Shown one piece after another: positions 7,156 through 10,509 of a stretch of DNA of 10,509 nt. The stretch covers positions 1 through 10,509 of the forward strand of contig QUTJ01031245.1 in NCBI GenBank assembly GCA_003573635.1, read 5' to 3'. The stretch comes from Goniomonas avonlea. Lineage: Eukaryota; Cryptophyceae; Goniomonadida; Goniomonadaceae. Made by a program: the position numbers and the translations under genes. Position 1 is the stretch's first letter. Each line of letters begins with the position of its first letter. The notes beneath the pieces are model-generated. The model was not told the origin of the DNA and searched no databases. It saw only the letters and a list, made by a program, of their open reading frames with translations.

Positions 7156-7760
7156 CTAATTCAGCAGAGACTCGATGCTCATTTTCTGCAACTTGCTCGG
7201 CTCTGTGGTCGGAGTGGTTGCCTTTGATGAGCTCTCAGCCACTTCTGCCTCGCGCTCTGCGGCCTCCTTACGTGCTGCCAATCGCTTCTGGCGAGCGAAG
7301 TACTTCTGGGCATGGCTTGCGAGCTGCTCAGGAGACCGAGTGGGGACGTACTTGGCTCTGGAAACAGCGTAAGATACCGCCGACCACCAAAGGGACAACT
7401 CACGAGACAGCGGACCAGCTGTGGCCAAACTCCCGCATTCCCTCAAGGAAACCCTTCTCCTCCTCGGCAGACCAAGGCTTGGGGATCTCTGCCGGAAAGG
7501 TCAGCAAAGCAACTCACACAACAGCACGTGAGTGACTTACTCCTTGTGACGCGGGGACGAGCTCGCCGCATCGGGCCGTGTCCCGCCATGGACACCGACT
7601 GAGGCCCGGGCCAGGCATGGTTCGCCATGACGGGGTGGTAGTACGGAGAGTCCATTTCACTCCCCCAGCGGTTGTGCGGCATGGTGGGCGGTGCATCCCA
7701 TGATGGTCTGTGCGATGGCATCGTCTGGTACATCTGTCTCATTGCGAAAGGGTGCTCCAT
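7156..7760 (-). CDS. Single-repeat MYB protein of the SHAQKYF class, three exons
   Basis: A probable DNA-binding transcription factor. Exons are 7760-7541, 7488-7404 and 7357-7156, joined in phases 1 and 2, with introns of 52 and 46 nt and consensus splice sites (GTAAGT, GTGAGT, TTTCCAG). The product has 168 residues. The MYB/SANT domain spans about 75-124. It starts with KPWSAEEEKGFLEG (Trp79), has the second aromatic at Trp98 in HSWSAV, and replaces the third Trp with Tyr105 in AKYVPTRS. The class signature SHAQKYF is at 116-122. Residues 1-70 are rich in Met, His and Pro. After the domain comes a basic then acidic helical stretch (ARQKRLAARKEAAEREAEVA). The start at 7760 has good context (AAAGATGG); the longer frame upstream begins only with TTG. 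This class binds I-box-like or evening-element-like DNA in plants and is common in algae and stramenopiles. Target genes cannot be inferred. Confidence 0.88.
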
Positions 7761-7899
7761 CTTTCTCGGGTTGGTGGTCGCGTGGCAGCTCAGGCCGGTA
7801 AAACGTCGGGTTCTGATTTTCAGTGCCTCTGTCGGAAGTAAATCCACCCTATCCGATCTCACAGGATGCAACGTCTCTACGTGCTGTGCCTCCGGCGGT

Positions 7900-7917
7900 A
7901 CTACTATCTAAAGTAGT
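7900..7917. repeat. Small stem-loop
   Basis: ACTACT at 7900-7905 and AGTAGT at 7912-7917 form a perfect 6-bp stem with a 6-nt loop. It lies 140 bp upstream of the MYB start. It is too short to call functional. Confidence 0.25.
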
Positions 7918-8684
7918 TCCTTGCGCCTTACTCCGCGGATCGGACCTAAACCGGTGCGACAGGTGGTTGCACACCTACTCAGGAGCCTTTTGCGACATTC
8001 GGCTGTTTTTTTGAACAGTCCCGCGGCCTACTCCACCCAATGATCAAGTTTCTCCGTGGATCTCGTGCGCAGCGATCGACAGACACTTGCGGTGCTCAAC
8101 GCGCATATCTCCTGTTCGGTTTATCATCAAGAATTCCGCCGATGATCTGCTTCCGGACCTTCCTACTATTTTTGGAGTTAGAGGAAGTGACGCATGAAGA
8201 GTCAGCGTGTGGTGGCCTGGCTCAGGCCCACCAGGCCCCCCCGCCATAACCAACAGGCCTCGGCCGACCTGACCACCAGCGCGCCACCAGGGGCCATCAC
8301 ACCGGAACACCACAGAACAGGTGCCAAGAGTCCGATAGTGGTTTCACCGTAGAGCTTGCTTCTTCGGAACTTCGAATCGGAACCTTGGCTCGGGGAGACT
8401 TCCTTCCGTTAGAAAACAACAGCCGCATCTATCCGGTAACGGCCACATTTGCCCTTGGCCGTGTTCGGTTGGGATTTGAGTGATTTGACCGTTTCTCTGC
8501 AAACTTTCTTCAGCCTTTGCAACTTGCAACTAGCGCTCTTGTAAGTTTCAGCCACCATTGAATTTATGATGATAGAGGTAATGCGTTATCCATGTAAAAG
8601 AACTTCTAAGATTGATTTGAATGATTTCAGTTACAAATTCAGTACAAGTATCACTGGCGACTTTCTGACTTAGTGGCCAAGTTA

Positions 8685-8729
8685 GGGCTAGCTAGAGTCG
8701 CTAGAGTCGCGGCTAGAGTCGCTAGACTA
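8685..8729 (+). repeat. Iterated GCTAGAGTC motif just upstream of the ankyrin gene
   Basis: GCTAGAGTC occurs at 8691, 8700 and 8712, with a degenerate fourth copy (GCTAGACTA) at 8721 and a partial GGGCTA before the first. Units are 9 bp apart except for a 3-bp spacer after the second. The array ends 10 bp before the chosen ATG, so it is promoter or 5' UTR. The frame that would translate it starts only at GTG (8673). Confidence 0.55.
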
Positions 8730-8738
8730 TCAGTGTGT

Positions 8739-10255
8739 ATGTCACTGTATGAATTGCGTGTTGTGAACAACAGATTGTTGCCGGATTTTGGTGCATTTCT
8801 CCGCCTCATGGGCGAGCCAAGAGCGAACGGGATACCACAGCAGCTTCCTGTCGACCCTCATGCGGCTGCCAGAACAGGCAATGTTGAGGCGTTGCGTGAA
8901 TTTGTTGAGGGTGGTGGTGATATCAACGAACCAGAGCCTGCAAGCAGTTTCACTCCCCTGCATTTTGCAGCCCTGTATGGTCACAAGCTTGCAGTGCAGG
9001 CACTGCTCCTCGGCCGAGCCCAAGTGACCTCACAAGAAGGTGAAGGTGGAGCAACACCGTTGCACCTTGCCGCATGTGATGGGCACGCCGCTGTGGTCGA
9101 ACTGCTTCTGGCAGCGCGATCTGATTTGACTCTGGTAGACTTTGACGGCCAGACTGTGCTGCAGTGTGCTGCGGCGAGTGGCCACCAAGCCGTGGTGGCT
9201 GCATTGCTCACTGTTAAACGAAATATTCTTGCTGAAGACGATATTGGGATTGCGCTGCACCTGGCTGCCCGGTGTGGGCATGCTTCCGTGGTCAAGACGC
9301 TGCTGGACGCGGGTGCTGATTGCAACTTTTGCGACGAAGAGATTACACCCTTGCACGTAGCTGCTGGCGAAGGGCACAATGAAGTCATTCAATTGTTACT
9401 TGCCGCGCGGGCTGACATAAATGCGGTCGGCAACAATGGAGCCACGCCGTTGTTGTGTGCAGCTGGAAACTCCTTGCCAGAGACGGTGCAGGCCCTCCTT
9501 TTGGCGAGAGCCGATGTCAGTGCTCAGGATCATGATAACACAACCGTTTTGCACTATGCCTCGGCCACTGGCCCGGTTTCTTTGGTTGTTGCAATGATCA
9601 CTGCCGGAGCTCTCGTCAATGCACAGCGTTGCGACGGATCCACACCGCTGCACTGGGTCGCCTTGAACGGGAATGGCGGCGAGATTGTCAGAGCCCTCCT
9701 TCAAGGAAATGCTCAGTGTGACTCCCAAGATGGTGATGGGGCGACAGCTTTGCATAGTGCTGTAAGTCATCGTTTGCCGCAACTCTCGGCTGACGTCTAC
9801 TTTGGTTCGTAGATCGGAAATGGGCACAAGGAGACCGCTGAGGCTCTTATCGCTGCGGGAGCAAACGTCGTTATTGCAAACAATGATGGGCACACCGCAT
9901 TGCATTTCGCCGCGCAGGTGATAAATCCGTCTTTGCAAATTTTATTTTGGGTTGCGAGGCGGTTCTCCCACCCGCGCCGCGCAAGTGCCTTTCAAGCAAC
10001 GTGCAACAAGCGTGACACAGGCTCTAGACAGGAGACACTGTTATGGTGAAGAGGTTAGTGGACGCTAAGGCAAACCTCGAGGCGAAGGACAAGGACGGTC
10101 GTACTGCCCTGCACCTCGCAGCTTCGACCTGTACGTGTGATGTTCCTTTGGGTAGTTTTGTGGTCGTACGTTTGGCTGCGTTTGTTGCGACTGCACTTGT
10201 GGTCTTGCAGGACAATGCAACAAACCTGTCACTCCATATCTCTACCAATCACTGA
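8739..10255 (+). CDS. Ankyrin-repeat protein, at least three exons, 3' end ambiguous
   Basis: A protein made almost entirely of ankyrin repeats, which usually mediate protein binding; partner and location are unknown. Exons are 8739-9761, 9813-9917 and 10028 onward. The first two introns are phase 0 (51 and 110 nt; first donor GTAAGT). After a short N-terminus (about 38 residues) there are roughly eleven repeats of about 33 residues, shown by TPLHxAAxxGH and LLxAxAD signatures, and a partial twelfth ending ALHLAAST. Repeats 4, 7 and 8 are degenerate (VLQCAA, PLLCAA, VLHYAS). No signal peptide, membrane segment or extra domain is seen. The ATG at 8739 is the first in frame; upstream extension has only a GTG start. 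Without a third splice the frame ends at TGA 10253-10255 (451 residues). Splicing at the GTACGT donor (10131) to the TTGCAG acceptor (10210) creates TGA at the junction (410 residues). Confidence 0.85.
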
Positions 10256-10380
10256 ATCGTTATTTCTGTGAGCTTCACCGCTCGGTGCCGTGACCTTTCC
10301 CGCATTTTTTCCATCCGTGATCGACCGAATGGTATTTAAGCAGTCCAGGGACCTGAGTCTATGCGACGTCGTTCAGAGTG

Positions 10381-10509
10381 TCCTCTCTCTCCCCCCCTCT
10401 TCCTCTCTCTCTCTATCTATCTATCTCTGTCTGTCTGTCTATCTATCTCTCCATAGAAATATAGATATATAGATACATACATAGATAGATAGATAGATAT
10501 AGATAGATA
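10381..10509. repeat. Pyrimidine tract and TCTA/GATA microsatellite running off the right edge
   Basis: A CT-rich tract (10381-10412) passes into TCTA and TCTG tetranucleotide runs up to about 10450. After a short junction (CTCCATAGAAAT) the strand composition flips to ATAGATAGATA runs to 10509. The two halves are largely complementary, so single strands could fold into a long hairpin. It lies downstream of the ankyrin gene and continues beyond the window. Confidence 0.85.

Larger units (their letters stand above)
7761..8738. other. Long divergent intergenic region upstream of the MYB and ankyrin genes
   Basis: This 978-bp gap contains no gene I can support. Open frames at 8040-8249 (plus) and 8044-8313 (minus) overlap each other and show no motif. 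Visible structures are a small hairpin near 7900, a GC-rich GGCC/AGGCC-laden stretch at about 8215-8300, and the GCTAGAGTC repeats at the right end. Promoters for both flanking genes should lie here. Confidence 0.4.

Noticed and set aside
7761-7871. 37-residue N-terminal extension of the MYB protein
   Set aside because: The only upstream start is TTG; the ATG at 7760 has good context.
8040-8313. Two overlapping frames on opposite strands in the MYB-ankyrin gap
   Set aside because: No motif, splice support or composition in favour of either.
8673-8738. 22-residue N-terminal extension of the ankyrin protein (repeated Ala-Arg-Val)
   Set aside because: It would require a GTG start and is simply the translation of the GCTAGAGTC repeats. 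The first ATG is at 8739.
1-10509. tRNA, rRNA, CRISPR arrays, transposase genes, phage or bacterial operon features
   Set aside because: None could be seen on either strand by reading. Short hairpins in the gaps do not fold into a tRNA-like cloverleaf, and no transposase or integrase motif appears in any frame.

Overview
The window looks like nuclear DNA of a unicellular eukaryote, most likely an alga or related protist. Five of the six genes I can model are split by GT-AG introns, several only 40-52 nt long. Intergenic gaps are short, there are no operons or Shine-Dalgarno sites, and the gene content (voltage-gated channel, bestrophin-like membrane protein, SHAQKYF-type MYB, MPPED-type phosphoesterase, ankyrin-repeat protein) is eukaryotic. 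I cannot name the lineage. All gene models were joined by hand from reading frames, splice consensus and intron phase; none is confirmed by transcripts.

Layout. (1) Positions 1-1787, minus strand: the 5' part of a voltage-gated ion-channel gene in six exons. It has a proline-rich cytoplasmic N-terminus, then transmembrane segments S1, S2 and S3, and runs off the left edge before S4. (2) Positions 2231-3005, plus strand: a three-exon gene for a secreted cysteine-containing protein of unknown family, divergent from the channel gene. An unplaced Cys-rich exon-like stretch lies at 3102-3261. (3) Positions 3291-4003: a possible two-exon gene for a 78-residue protein, with a 476-nt G/T-rich intron. 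(4) Positions 4004-4738: no gene that I can support. (5) Positions 5552-4739, minus strand: a three-exon MPPED-family metallophosphoesterase with an N-terminal membrane anchor. (6) Positions 5711-6952, plus strand: an intronless bestrophin-like membrane protein, divergent from (5) across a 158-bp gap that contains a strong dyad. (7) Positions 7760-7156, minus strand: a three-exon single-repeat MYB protein of the SHAQKYF class, convergent with (6). (8) Positions 7761-8738: a long gap ending in iterated GCTAGAGTC repeats. (9) Positions 8739 to about 10255, plus strand: an ankyrin-repeat protein whose last introns are in register with the repeats. (10) From 10381 to the right edge: a TCTA/GATA microsatellite.

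The genes do not form a recognisable pathway. Two encode likely ion-conducting membrane proteins, but adjacency carries little functional weight in such a genome. I did not find a convincing new multi-gene system. The most useful observations are the reassembly of the channel gene from fragments, the orphan secreted protein, the exon-per-repeat structure and ambiguous 3' end of the ankyrin gene, and the CTAG-rich elements just upstream of two start codons.
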